Positions 34,617-43,682 of a stretch of 64,000 nt of DNA are shown piece after piece. The DNA comes from Parvibaculum sp963696585. GTDB lineage: Bacteria; Pseudomonadota; Alphaproteobacteria; Parvibaculales; Parvibaculaceae. The notes under the pieces are model-generated. The model was not told the origin of the DNA. It did not search any database and was given only the letters and a program-made list of their open reading frames with translations. The DNA lies in assembly GCA_963696585.1 (NCBI GenBank), contig CAVOKW010000010.1:62001-126000 (forward strand). Direction: 5' to 3'. Both the position numbers and the translations under genes were made by a program. Within the stretch, counting starts at the first letter, position 1; the number at the start of each line of letters is the position of its first letter.

Positions 34617-35878
34617 GCGGCAACCAGACCTTCAAAACTCTCGCCATCATGCGCGGCGAGGCGCAGCTCGATAATGTCGCCGGGTCTGGCTTCGCCCTCG
34701 ATCAGGCGAACCGGCGTGAATTGATGCGTGCGCCCAAGCCGGGCGCTTTCCATGAGCACGGGCCGCGTCAGGCCAAGGCCTGCATCAAGATGCAGGGTCA
34801 CGCGGTCGCTCCCCTTGCGACGCAGGCGTTCGGCACGGGCCTTTATCAGGCCACGCTCGACCTGCGGCATCTTGGCGGCAGGTGTGCCGGGACGCGGGCT
34901 ATAGGGGAAGACATGCAGCCAGGTCAGGCTGCATTCGTCAATGAGGCGTAGTGTGTTTTCAAACATCTCATCGGTTTCGGTCGGGAAGCCGGCGATGAAG
35001 TCGGCGCCAAAAACAATGTCCGGGCGCAAACGACGCGCTTCCTCGCAGAAGCGAATGGAATCGCCGCGCAGATGGCGACGCTTCATACGCTTGAGGATCA
35101 TGTCATCGCCTGATTGCAGCGAGAGATGCAGATGCGGCATCAGACGTTCTTCTTCGGCGATCAGGCGCATCAGCTCATCATCGGCTTCAATCGAGTCGAT
35201 GGAGGAGAGGCGTAGCCGCTCCAGTTCCGGCACGAGCTTGAGGATGCGCCGTGCGAGATTGCCAAGACCTGGCGTGCCCGGCAGATCGCCACCATAAGAG
35301 GTGATGTCAACGCCGGTCAGCACGACTTCACGATAGCCATTTTCGACGAGCTTACGCACTTCGGCCACAACCTCGCCGGCAGGCACGCTGCGCGAATTGC
35401 CCCGGCCAAAGGGAATGATGCAGAAAGTGCAACGATGGTCGCAGCCATTTTGCACCTGCACGAAGGCCCGCGCCCGCCCTTCAAGCCCCTGCACGAGATG
35501 GCCAGCGGTTTCGCGCACCGACATGATGTCGTTGACGCGAATGCGTTCATTGGCATGGAGAGCGAGAGCCGGTGTCCAGCTCTTTGCTTCCATTTTTTCG
35601 GCATTGCCAATGACGAGATCAACCTCGCTCATTTCGGCAAACTCTTCCGGGTTCACCTGAGCGGCGCAGCCTGTGACGATGATGCGGGCCTGCGGGTTTT
35701 CGCGTCGCGCCTTGCGAATGGCCTGACGGGCCTGACGCACGGCCTCGGCCGTCACCGCGCATGTGTTGAAGACAATTGCGCCTTCAAGACCCGCAGCCTG
35801 CGCATGACTTTTCATCACTTCGGATTCATAGGCATTGAGCCGGCAGCCAAAGGTGACTATTTCGGTTGACCTGCTCAT
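34613..35878 (-). CDS. mtaB: tRNA t6A37 methylthiotransferase MtaB
   Basis: 421 residues of the methylthiotransferase family. The N-terminal UPF0004 domain starts TFGCRLNAYESEVM with its three cluster cysteines, the radical-SAM motif is CDHRCTFC, and a TRAM-like C-terminal domain ends the protein. It converts t6A to ms2t6A at position 37 of certain tRNAs. It overlaps both dapF and ftsY by four bases, so translation is coupled through the chain. Confidence 0.94.
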   Translation of the reverse strand: MSRSTEIVTFGCRLNAYESEVMKSHAQAAGLEGAIVFNTCAVTAEAVRQARQAIRKARRENPQARIIVTGCAAQVNPEEFAEMSEVDLVIGNAEKMEAKSWTPALALHANERIRVNDIMSVRETAGHLVQGLEGRARAFVQVQNGCDHRCTFCIIPFGRGNSRSVPAGEVVAEVRKLVENGYREVVLTGVDITSYGGDLPGTPGLGNLARRILKLVPELERLRLSSIDSIEADDELMRLIAEEERLMPHLHLSLQSGDDMILKRMKRRHLRGDSIRFCEEARRLRPDIVFGADFIAGFPTETDEMFENTLRLIDECSLTWLHVFPYSPRPGTPAAKMPQVERGLIKARAERLRRKGSDRVTLHLDAGLGLTRPVLMESARLGRTHQFTPVRLIEGEARPGDIIELRLAAHDGESFEGLVAA

Positions 35879-36753
35879 GCGGCGGCTCCCGAGAGCAGGC
35901 GCTGGTCCAGATCACCTTCAAACTCGAAGGCGACGGGCCCCGTCATGTAGATGTGGTTGTCTGCCTCGTTCCATTCGATGCGCAGATCGCCGCCGGGCAA
36001 GGAGATCGTCACATTGCGTTCGGCGCGGCGGCGGCGAACCGCGCAGACGGCGGTGGCACAGGCCGCTGTACCGCAAGCCCTGGTGAGCCCCGCGCCACGC
36101 TCCCAGGTGCGCAGCTTGATGTGATCGGGGGCAAGCACCTGCGCCACCGAGATATTGGCGCGTTCTGGAAAAAGCGGATGATTTTCGAGCATGGGACCAA
36201 CGCGGCCAAGGTCGATGGCATCAACGTCATCGACGAAGAAAATCGCGTGCGGATTGCCGACATTGACGACGGAGGGCGAATGCATGATCGGCGCACCAAG
36301 CGGCCCGACTTCAAGCTCGATCATGCGCGTATCCTGAAACGCTTCCGAAAGCGGGATATCCGCCCAGCCGAATTTCGGTTCGCCCATATCGACTGTTATG
36401 TCGCCATTGCCCGCATCCCAGCAAACAACGGTGGTGCCGGAGGGGGTTTCGAGACGGATCAGGTCCTTGCCAAGCTCGTCGATCAACAGCCGCCCGATGC
36501 AGCGCGTGGCATTGCCACAGGCGCCGACCATGGAGCCATCAGCGTTGCGGATGCCCATATAGGCGTCGGCTTCAGCGGGATCGCGCGGCATTTCGATGGT
36601 GATGAGCTGGTCGCAGCCTATGCCGGTTGTGCGGTCCGCTATGGCGCGGGAGGCCTCCTCGCCAAGTGCGAGGGGATGGGCGCGCAGATCCAGCACGACA
36701 AAGTCATTGCCGATGCCGTTCATCTTGCGAAAATGGATGCCTGAACCTGTCAT
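35875..36753 (-). CDS. dapF: Diaminopimelate epimerase
   Basis: 292 residues. The two catalytic cysteines are C79 in GACGNATRC and the one in RACGTAACATAV near 229. The enzyme interconverts LL- and meso-diaminopimelate for lysine and peptidoglycan. The start KMNGIGNDFVVLD is the family N-terminal block. It is the first gene of the dapF-mtaB-ftsY-yciB chain. Confidence 0.97.
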   Translation of the reverse strand: MTGSGIHFRKMNGIGNDFVVLDLRAHPLALGEEASRAIADRTTGIGCDQLITIEMPRDPAEADAYMGIRNADGSMVGACGNATRCIGRLLIDELGKDLIRLETPSGTTVVCWDAGNGDITVDMGEPKFGWADIPLSEAFQDTRMIELEVGPLGAPIMHSPSVVNVGNPHAIFFVDDVDAIDLGRVGPMLENHPLFPERANISVAQVLAPDHIKLRTWERGAGLTRACGTAACATAVCAVRRRRAERNVTISLPGGDLRIEWNEADNHIYMTGPVAFEFEGDLDQRLLSGAAA

Positions 36754-36882
36754 AATAAGCTGATATATGGCGCTTTTGGTCTCGAATTACCAGTGGCTTG
36801 CCTCAGGCTGGGTGGCTTGCCCTGCCGCCTGCACCCTTCTAAAAGGCATGACATAAGGCCGAACCACCCGGAAATAGTGATA

Positions 36883-37821
36883 ATGAGCCAAACGCCCTAT
36901 CTCGTCGCCGCGCTTTACAAGTTTGTGCGCATGGAGGGCCTGCCCGAAAAACGCGCGGCGTTGCAGGCGCTTTGCGAGGCGCAAGAGGTGCGCGGCACGC
37001 TGTTGCTGGCGCCCGAAGGCATTAACGGAACGATTGCGGGCCCCGACCAGGGGATTGAGAGCGTTCTCGCGGCGCTGCGCGCTTTGCCCGGCCTTGGCGG
37101 GCTTGCGCCTAAATATTCCCGGGCGGCGCGCCAGCCCTTTTACCGGATGAAGGTCAGGCTCAAGCGCGAAATCGTGACCATGGGCCAGCCTGATGTGGAC
37201 CCCAATCTCATTGTCGGCACCTATGTCAAGCCGCAGGACTGGAACGCGCTGATTTCAGATCCTGATGTGCTGGTGCTCGACACGCGCAATGATTATGAGG
37301 TCGAGATCGGGACATTCGAGCGCGCTGTTGATCCCCGGACGCGGCGCTTTCGCCAGTTTCCCGATTTTGTGGCAGGCCTGAAAAAAGAGGGCAAAGCCCC
37401 CAAGGTCGCAATGTTCTGCACTGGGGGCATTCGCTGCGAAAAAGCGAGCGCCTATATGAAGTCGCAAGGCTTTCGCGAGGTCTTTCATCTGGAAGGCGGC
37501 ATCTTGAAATATCTCGAAACGGTGCCGGAAGAACAGAGCTTGTGGAAGGGCGACTGTTTCGTCTTTGATCAGCGCGTCTCGGTGCGGCATGGCTTGTTGC
37601 AGGGCGACTATGATCTCTGCCATGCGTGCCGCCGCCCGCTTGCGGCTGAAGACAAAACCTCGCCGCTTTTTGTCGAAGGGGTGAGCTGTCATCGCTGTCA
37701 CGATGAAACAAGCGATGAGCAGAAGCGCAATTTCGCCGAGCGGCAAAAGCAGATTGCACTCGCAAAATCGCGGGGCGAAGACCATATCGGCGCGACGTGG
37801 CGTGATGAGGAAGAGGCGTGA
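36883..37821 (+). CDS. trhO: tRNA uridine(34) hydroxylase TrhO (rhodanese family, YceA)
   Basis: 312 residues from the ATG at 36883. The N-terminal acylphosphatase-like domain contains LLAPEGINGTIAG. The rhodanese domain has the active-site loop CTGGIRCEKAS. A C-terminal Cys cluster (CHACRRPL ... CHRCHDE) suggests metal binding. The family makes 5-hydroxyuridine at the wobble position of some tRNAs. Its stop overlaps the cinA start by one base. Confidence 0.93.
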   Translation: MSQTPYLVAALYKFVRMEGLPEKRAALQALCEAQEVRGTLLLAPEGINGTIAGPDQGIESVLAALRALPGLGGLAPKYSRAARQPFYRMKVRLKREIVTMGQPDVDPNLIVGTYVKPQDWNALISDPDVLVLDTRNDYEVEIGTFERAVDPRTRRFRQFPDFVAGLKKEGKAPKVAMFCTGGIRCEKASAYMKSQGFREVFHLEGGILKYLETVPEEQSLWKGDCFVFDQRVSVRHGLLQGDYDLCHACRRPLAAEDKTSPLFVEGVSCHRCHDETSDEQKRNFAERQKQIALAKSRGEDHIGATWRDEEEA

Positions 37822-38300
37822 TGCGGGAGCTGTTGCCCCTTGCTGAACAGGCTGGCGCCAGATTGAAGGCGCTGGGGCAGAGCCTTGCGATTTCTGAATC
37901 ATCCATGGGCGGGTTGCTTTCCGCCTCGCTTGTCGCCGTGCCCGGCGCATCAGCTTATTTTCTCGGTTCAACCGTCATCTATACGCGTCAGGCTGGCGAG
38001 GCCCTGCTTGGTCTCACCGGCTCACCCGCACCGGGCATTCGTCCGCTCACGGAAGACTATGTTCTGGCCATGGCGCGGATCATGCGCGCGCGCATGGGGG
38101 CAACATGGGCTATCGCCGAGATGGGCGCGAGCGGCCCCTCCGGCTCGCCTTATGGACCGCCAGCAGGCACAGGCGTCATTGCCATCGCGGGACCGCTTGA
38201 GCGCGCGGTCACCATCAGCACAGGCGTGAACGATCGCGCCGCCAATATGCGCGCCTTTGCGCTTGGCGGGCTTCGCTTGCTGATCGACGTGCTCGGCTGA
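37821..38300 (+). CDS. CinA C-terminal domain protein (nicotinamide-nucleotide amidase-like)
   Basis: 159 residues from the ATG at 37821 (a GTG at 37818 is possible). It contains the PncC/CinA_C fold with SLAISESSMGGLLSASLVAVPGAS, GSTVIYTRQAG and WAIAEMGASGPSG. Stand-alone domains of this type often deamidate NMN. Some residues of the active-site block differ from the best-known PncC enzymes (SESSMGG for AESCTGG), so activity is not assured. Its stop abuts the convergent helicase stop. Confidence 0.85.
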   Translation: MRELLPLAEQAGARLKALGQSLAISESSMGGLLSASLVAVPGASAYFLGSTVIYTRQAGEALLGLTGSPAPGIRPLTEDYVLAMARIMRARMGATWAIAEMGASGPSGSPYGPPAGTGVIAIAGPLERAVTISTGVNDRAANMRAFALGGLRLLIDVLG

Positions 38301-40667
38301 TCAGCTTTTGCGCTTGAGATAGCCCGTCATGCCCGGTTTGCCGCCGGGCTTTTTCCCGGCATCATTTCCGGCAGGCTTTTTGCCATCGGGTTTGCGCCCC
38401 GCAAACTTCTTGCCAACGGGCTTTTTGCCATCAGGCCGTTTGCCGGCATTGATCAGATCGCCTTTAGGCTTTGCCGCATAGGGCTTGGCGTCACTCGACT
38501 TGTGATCTCTGGGCTTGTCATCGCGACGCGAGGGGCCGTCCGCCGGTGCCTTGTCTTTCCATTTCGGCTTGCCCTCATATTTGGGCTTGTCGTCCTGGCG
38601 CGGCTTGCCGTCATGCTGCGGTTTGCCCTCAAACCCGGGCTTGCCTTCAAACTTCGGCCTGTCGGAACGCTTTTCCCAATCCGGTTTCTTTTTGAAGGGT
38701 TTGGCGTCTGATTTGGGTTTATCGCGCCAGTCCCCTCTGGAGTCGGCGCCCGATTTATCCTTATAGGGTGTCTTTTCCTTATAGGGCGGCTTGTCCTTTC
38801 GGGCAGGCTTGTCCTTTTGGGCGGGCTTGTCGGCCTGAGCCGGACGTTCGGCACGCATTTCAGGCTCTGCCACCACCATGATTTCTGCCACGCGCGCAAC
38901 TTCCGGGCGTGGTTCCGGGCGTGATTCCGGTCGCGCCTCGGGACGCGGCACAGTCTCGGGACGCGGCACAGCCTTGGGCGCGGGCTCGTCGCCACGCATG
39001 CGTGTGATGGTGATGGAGCCGTCTTCGAGATCGACGCGTGAGACAGCTTCCTCAAAACGGTCGGCAATGTGACCGGCGATTTCGACGCGGGATTCGCGGT
39101 CGAGAATCTTGATCGAGCCGATTTCCTTTTTGGTGACATGACCGCGGCGGCAAATCAATGGCAGGAGCCAACGGGGCTCGGCATTTTGCGAGCGCCCCAC
39201 CGTGAGCTTGAACCAGACGCCATTTTCCATGGCATTGCGGCCTGGGCGTTCCTTTTGCTCGCGCCGCTCGCCACGGGCGGGCGAGGTGTGATCGGCATAA
39301 GGCGCATCAAGCATTTCTTCAGCCGCAGGCAGACTGGCCGAGTAGAGCTTGGCAAAGGCAATCGCGATTTCTTCAGGCGATTTCACGGCCAGCAGGGCGC
39401 GGGCCAGTGTCTGATCCTCTTCCGAGGGCTCATCGGTGAGCACCGGATTCTCCATCATGCGCTCATGATCGCGCAGGCGGATATCCGAGATCGAGGGCGG
39501 CACGCCCCAGGCGGGATGCAGGTTGGCGGCGGATAACATGCGCTCGGCAATCTTGCGGCGGTTATGCGGCACGAGCACAACGCAGATACCCTTGCGCCCG
39601 GCGCGCCCCGTGCGGCCTGAGCGATGCAGCAGGGCTTCGCGGTTCTGTGGCAGATCGGCGTGGATCACGAGATCGAGATTGGGCAAGTCGATGCCACGCG
39701 CGGCGACGTCGGTTGCGACGCAGACGCTCGCGCGACCATCGCGCAATGCCTGCAGCGCATGGGTTCTTTCACCCTGGCTGAGTTCACCCGAAAGGGCGAC
39801 GGCAGCAAAGCCGCGCTCTGTCAGGCTGGTGTGGAGATGTTTGACGGCTTCGCGTGTGGCGCAGAAGACGAGCGCCCCACGGGCGCCAAAATATCGCAGC
39901 ACATTGACGACAGCATGATCGCGCTCATTGGGCGCGATGCGCATGGCGCGATATTCAATATCGGCATGTTGCTCCTGTTCATTGGCGGTGGCCAATCGAA
40001 GCGCGTTTTTTTGAAAGGTTTTGGCGAGTGTCGCGATGGGTTTGGCAACGGTTGCCGAGAAGAGCAGCGTGCGGCGCCCGGCAGGCGCGGCGTCGAGAAT
40101 GAATTCAAGGTCTTCACGGAAACCGAGATCGAGCATTTCGTCGGCTTCGTCGAGGATGACGGCGCGCAGATGCGAGGCATCGAGCGAGCCGCGTTCGAGG
40201 TGGTCACGCAGGCGACCGGGTGTGCCGACAACGATATGGGCGCCCTGCTCAAGGGCGCGGCGCTGGGTCCGCATTTCCATGCCGCCCACGCAGGAGACGA
40301 CGCGGGCCCCGGTCTGGGCATAAAGCCATTCGAGTTCGCGCTGCACCTGCAGGGCGAGTTCGCGGGTCGGCGCGACAACCAGCGCCAAAGGCTCGGCGGC
40401 ACGCGGCAGGAACTCTGCCCCTTCCAGAAGCGTTGGCGCGACGGCGAGGCCAAAGGCAACCGTTTTGCCGGAACCCGTGCGCGCCGAAACAAGCAGGTCG
40501 CGACCGCTCGCTTCCGGGCTCAGCACAGCCGCCTGCACCGGCGTCAGCGTCACATAACCTTTGGCGGTCAGGGCGCGCAGCAGGGCGGGTTCAATGGCGT
40601 CCACGGGCAGGGCGTCCACGGGCAAGGCAGCATCGGCTTGGGTGTCGGCAAGTTGGGTCAGGGTCAC
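38301..40667 (-). CDS. DEAD-box RNA helicase with long basic C-terminal tail
   Basis: 788 residues if the GTG at 40667 is used; the frame extends to 40871, but that part has no family match. Helicase motifs: TPVQAAVLS, SARTGSGKT, PTREL, DEAD, SAT, ARGID and HRSGRTGRAG. A DbpA-like RNA-binding domain follows (KLTVGRSQNAEPRWLLPLIC, about residues 490-570). The last 200 residues are a low-complexity basic region of KDKP-, KPKWKDK- and GKKP-like repeats. Such helicases act in ribosome assembly or cold adaptation. A 15-bp in-frame duplication (40597-40626) repeats the ALPVD unit near the N-terminus. It is divergent from ffh. Confidence 0.92.
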   Translation of the reverse strand: MTLTQLADTQADAALPVDALPVDAIEPALLRALTAKGYVTLTPVQAAVLSPEASGRDLLVSARTGSGKTVAFGLAVAPTLLEGAEFLPRAAEPLALVVAPTRELALQVQRELEWLYAQTGARVVSCVGGMEMRTQRRALEQGAHIVVGTPGRLRDHLERGSLDASHLRAVILDEADEMLDLGFREDLEFILDAAPAGRRTLLFSATVAKPIATLAKTFQKNALRLATANEQEQHADIEYRAMRIAPNERDHAVVNVLRYFGARGALVFCATREAVKHLHTSLTERGFAAVALSGELSQGERTHALQALRDGRASVCVATDVAARGIDLPNLDLVIHADLPQNREALLHRSGRTGRAGRKGICVVLVPHNRRKIAERMLSAANLHPAWGVPPSISDIRLRDHERMMENPVLTDEPSEEDQTLARALLAVKSPEEIAIAFAKLYSASLPAAEEMLDAPYADHTSPARGERREQKERPGRNAMENGVWFKLTVGRSQNAEPRWLLPLICRRGHVTKKEIGSIKILDRESRVEIAGHIADRFEEAVSRVDLEDGSITITRMRGDEPAPKAVPRPETVPRPEARPESRPEPRPEVARVAEIMVVAEPEMRAERPAQADKPAQKDKPARKDKPPYKEKTPYKDKSGADSRGDWRDKPKSDAKPFKKKPDWEKRSDRPKFEGKPGFEGKPQHDGKPRQDDKPKYEGKPKWKDKAPADGPSRRDDKPRDHKSSDAKPYAAKPKGDLINAGKRPDGKKPVGKKFAGRKPDGKKPAGNDAGKKPGGKPGMTGYLKRKS

Positions 40668-40961
40668 GTCTTTCTTGAAACGGTCTTGGATCGGGCATGA
40701 GGGCCCGACGTCGATGCGGAAAAGCGCTATATACAGGTTTCGGCGCGAAGCGGAACGCTTGTTCTCGCGGCATCGGGCCAAAAGCGCCGCTTTTTGCCGC
40801 CTGACTTGACACATTTTGGCTGGAAGCCTAGGTTCCGGCCCGTATTTCGGGACATTGTGACGCCCCGACAAGCCCCAGGCCTTATGCCGGGGTCACCTTC
40901 CGTCGGCGATGGTCGCTCGCGGGAGCCTTTTTGCTTTGGATGAACGGATCTCGAAAGAGCC

Positions 40962-42509
40962 ATGTTCGAAAACCTGACAGGTCGTCTCGGCGACGTTTTT
41001 TCCTCCCTCAGGGGCCGCGGCTCACTGAGTGAGAAAGACGTTGACGAAGCCATGCGCGAGGTGCGCCGCGCCCTGATCGAGGCCGATGTGGCCCTGCCGG
41101 TGGCGCGCGACTTTATCGACAAGGTCAAGGTTCGGGCGGTCGGCGCCGAGGTGCTCAAATCCGTGACGCCGGGCCAGCAGGTCATCAAGATCGTTCATGA
41201 CGAGCTTGTCGAGATGCTGGGCGGCGCCAATACGGATGGCGAGCTGTCCTTTCAGGCGGCGCCTCCCGTCTGCATCATGATGGTCGGTCTGCAGGGCTCG
41301 GGTAAAACCACAACAACCGCCAAGATCGCCAAGCGCCTGACAACGCGCGACAAGCGCCGTGTGCTGATGGCCTCGCTCGATACGCGCCGTCCGGCGGCGC
41401 AGGAACAATTGCGGGTGCTCGGCGAGCAGACGGGGGTGGCAACGCTGCCCATCGTCGGAGGTCAACAGCCGGTCCAGATTGCGCGTCGCGCCATCGAGGC
41501 GGCGCGTCTGGGCGGCTATGACGTTGTCATGCTCGATACGGCAGGCCGCACGCATATTGACGAAGCCTTGATGGTGGAAGTCGCTGAGGTCTTCGCCATT
41601 GCCCAGCCGCATGAAACGCTGCTGGTCGCCGACAGTCTGACCGGTCAGGACGCGGTCAATGTGGCGCAGCAATTCAAGGATCGCATTGGCGTCACGGGCA
41701 TTGTGCTGACGCGTACCGATGGCGATGGCCGGGGCGGCGCGGCGCTTTCGATGCGTGCCGTGACGGGTGTGCCGATCAAACTTCTCGGCACGGGCGAAAA
41801 GCTCGATGCGCTGGAAGACTTCCGCGCGGATCGCGTGGCAGGCCGCATCCTCGGCATGGGCGACGTTGTCAGCCTTGTCGAGCGCGCCGCCGAGACGATT
41901 GATGCGGAAAAGGCGCAGAAGATCGCCGCCAAGATGAAGAAGGGCGAGTTCGACCTTGATGACATGGCCGAACAGCTTGCCCAGATGAAGCGCATGGGCG
42001 GCATGGCCGGTGTGATGGGCATGTTGCCGGGCATGGGCAAGATGCAGAAGGCGGCGGCGGGCGCCCATATGGATGACAGTGTCATCAAGCGGCAGGCGGC
42101 GATCATTTCGTCGATGACCAAGGCCGAACGGCGCAATCCGAAGATTCTGAATGCCAGCCGCAAAAAGCGCGTCGCCGCTGGCTCGGGCACGGAAGTGCAG
42201 GAGATCAACCGGCTTTTGAAGCTGCATCGGCAGATGGCCGACATGATGAAAATGATGGGCCGCCAGAAGGGCGGTGGCTTGATGGCGAAGCTCGGCGCGG
42301 CGCTGGGTGCAGGCGGGCTGGGTGCTGGAGGCATGGGCGACATGCCGGTCGGGATTGATCCTGACGCGCTCGCCCAGATGATGCCGAAAGGCGGCGCAGG
42401 CGGCATGCCGGGCCTTGGCGGCGGGCGTCCGGGCTTGCCGGGGCTGCCCGGATCGCGCGGCGGGTTGCCGGGGCTTCCCGGTCTGCCAACAGGCGGCAAG
42501 AAGAAATGA
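40962..42509 (+). CDS. ffh: Signal recognition particle protein Ffh (SRP54)
   Basis: 515 residues: N domain, G domain with GLQGSGKTTT near 108-117, DTAGRTHID, TRTDGDGRGG, and a Met-rich M domain (about 310-440). It binds signal sequences and 4.5S RNA, and docks on FtsY. The last 55 residues form a Gly/Pro/Leu-rich tail of GLPGLPG-like repeats ending in three lysines, longer than usual. The SRP RNA gene is not in the window. It heads the rpsP-rimM-trmD-rplS block. Confidence 0.97.
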   Translation: MFENLTGRLGDVFSSLRGRGSLSEKDVDEAMREVRRALIEADVALPVARDFIDKVKVRAVGAEVLKSVTPGQQVIKIVHDELVEMLGGANTDGELSFQAAPPVCIMMVGLQGSGKTTTTAKIAKRLTTRDKRRVLMASLDTRRPAAQEQLRVLGEQTGVATLPIVGGQQPVQIARRAIEAARLGGYDVVMLDTAGRTHIDEALMVEVAEVFAIAQPHETLLVADSLTGQDAVNVAQQFKDRIGVTGIVLTRTDGDGRGGAALSMRAVTGVPIKLLGTGEKLDALEDFRADRVAGRILGMGDVVSLVERAAETIDAEKAQKIAAKMKKGEFDLDDMAEQLAQMKRMGGMAGVMGMLPGMGKMQKAAAGAHMDDSVIKRQAAIISSMTKAERRNPKILNASRKKRVAAGSGTEVQEINRLLKLHRQMADMMKMMGRQKGGGLMAKLGAALGAGGLGAGGMGDMPVGIDPDALAQMMPKGGAGGMPGLGGGRPGLPGLPGSRGGLPGLPGLPTGGKKK

Positions 42510-42605
42510 GATTTCGCATCGGGTGTCGGGTTTCCAGCCTGTGCCCTTCGCGCAAGTGACGAATTGGTTTTTGAAAGACTTTGAGAGACTGAAAAGGAAC
42601 GACAA

Positions 42606-43028
42606 ATGGCACTGAAAATTCGCCTGGCCCGTGGTGGCGCCAAGAAGCGCCCCTTCTACCGTATCGTGATTGCCGACACGCGCTCACCGCGTGATGGCCG
42701 CTTCATCGAGAAGGTCGGCACCTTCAATCCGCTGCTTCCCAAGGACAACAAGGACCGTGTGGTTCTCGATGTTGAGCGCGCCCGTCATTGGGTCGGTCAG
42801 GGCGCCTTGCCGACCGATCGCGTGTCGCGTTTCCTTGATGAAGCGGGCGTGATGTCGCGCAAGGCGCGCAGCAACCCGACCCAGGGCAAGCCGAAGGCGA
42901 AGGCTCAGGAACGTCTGGAAGCCGCTCGCATCGCTGCTGAAGAAGCTGCCGCTGCCGCCGAAGCTGCCAGGGCCGCTGCTGAAGCGCCTGCTGCGGAAGA
43001 AGCGGCTGAAGCACCGGCTGAAGCCTGA
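42606..43028 (+). CDS. rpsP: 30S ribosomal protein S16 with Ala/Glu-rich extension
   Basis: 140 residues. The first 85 are standard S16 (KIRLARGGAKKRPFYRIV, DGRFIEKVGTFNPL). The rest is a low-complexity acidic tail of AAEEAAAAAEAA type, common in Alphaproteobacteria. AAGGAACGACAA just upstream supports the ATG at 42606. Confidence 0.97.
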   Translation: MALKIRLARGGAKKRPFYRIVIADTRSPRDGRFIEKVGTFNPLLPKDNKDRVVLDVERARHWVGQGALPTDRVSRFLDEAGVMSRKARSNPTQGKPKAKAQERLEAARIAAEEAAAAAEAARAAAEAPAAEEAAEAPAEA

Positions 43029-43060
43029 GCGATTGACGTTCCTCTTCACGAGGGTCTCTG

Positions 43061-43087
43061 AGGGCCGGGTCAGATTGGCCCGGCCCT
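43061..43087 (+). terminator. Hairpin between rpsP and rimM (partial terminator or processing site)
   Basis: Perfect 9-bp stem AGGGCCGGG / CCCGGCCCT with a nine-base loop, followed by TAAAAAG rather than a T-run. It probably protects the rpsP mRNA end or lowers read-through into rimM instead of ending transcription. Confidence 0.55.
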
Positions 43088-43109
43088 TAAAAAGCGAGGC
43101 ATGCAATCC

Positions 43110-43682
43110 ATGGCGAATTCCACTTCCAGGGTCTGTCTTGGTGTCATCGTCAGTTCGCATGGCGTGCGGGGTCTTGTGCGTGTGAAGCCCTTTACCGAAG
43201 AGCCCCTGAATGTGGGCGCTTACGGGCCGGTGGAGACGCAGGACGGCAAGAAGCGCTTTGCCATCCAGGCAATGAGCGTCGCCAAAAGCCTTGTGCTCTG
43301 CCGTCTTGAAGGTGTTGCTGATCGCGATATGGCGGATGCCTTGCGCGGGGCTGAGCTTTATGTGCCGCGCGAGCGCCTGCCGGCGCCTGAGGCGGATGAC
43401 GACTTCTATCAGGCCGATCTTATCGGTTTGACGGCGGTTGACGCCAAGGGCCGACTTTATGGCCGGGTTCTGGGTTTCCAGAACTTCGGGGCGGGCGACC
43501 TGATCGAGTTTGATCCGGTTGACGGCGGGCAAAGCGTGTTGATGCCGTTTACGGCTGATAATGTGCCTGCCGTTGATATGGAAGCCAGGCTCCTCATCAT
43601 TGATCCGCCGCTCGGGCTGTTTGCCGATGCGGAAGGGGCGGTTGATGACGCGGTCGAGCAAGGCGCGGTCGATCATGACTGA
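43110..43682 (+). CDS. rimM: Ribosome maturation factor RimM
   Basis: 190 residues from the ATG at 43110 (GAGG ten bases ahead; an ATG at 43101 has poor spacing). The N-terminal block VCLGVIVSSHGVRGLVRVKPFT and the PRC-barrel (DDFYQADLIGLTAVD, GAGDLIEF, LMPFT) are typical. It assists 30S head assembly by binding S19. The 3' end overlaps trmD by eight bases. Confidence 0.95.
   Translation: MANSTSRVCLGVIVSSHGVRGLVRVKPFTEEPLNVGAYGPVETQDGKKRFAIQAMSVAKSLVLCRLEGVADRDMADALRGAELYVPRERLPAPEADDDFYQADLIGLTAVDAKGRLYGRVLGFQNFGAGDLIEFDPVDGGQSVLMPFTADNVPAVDMEARLLIIDPPLGLFADAEGAVDDAVEQGAVDHD

Noticed and set aside
41022..42605. 527-codon minus-strand open frame across ffh
   Set aside because: Antisense shadow of ffh; the His/Arg-rich translation is typical of such shadows.
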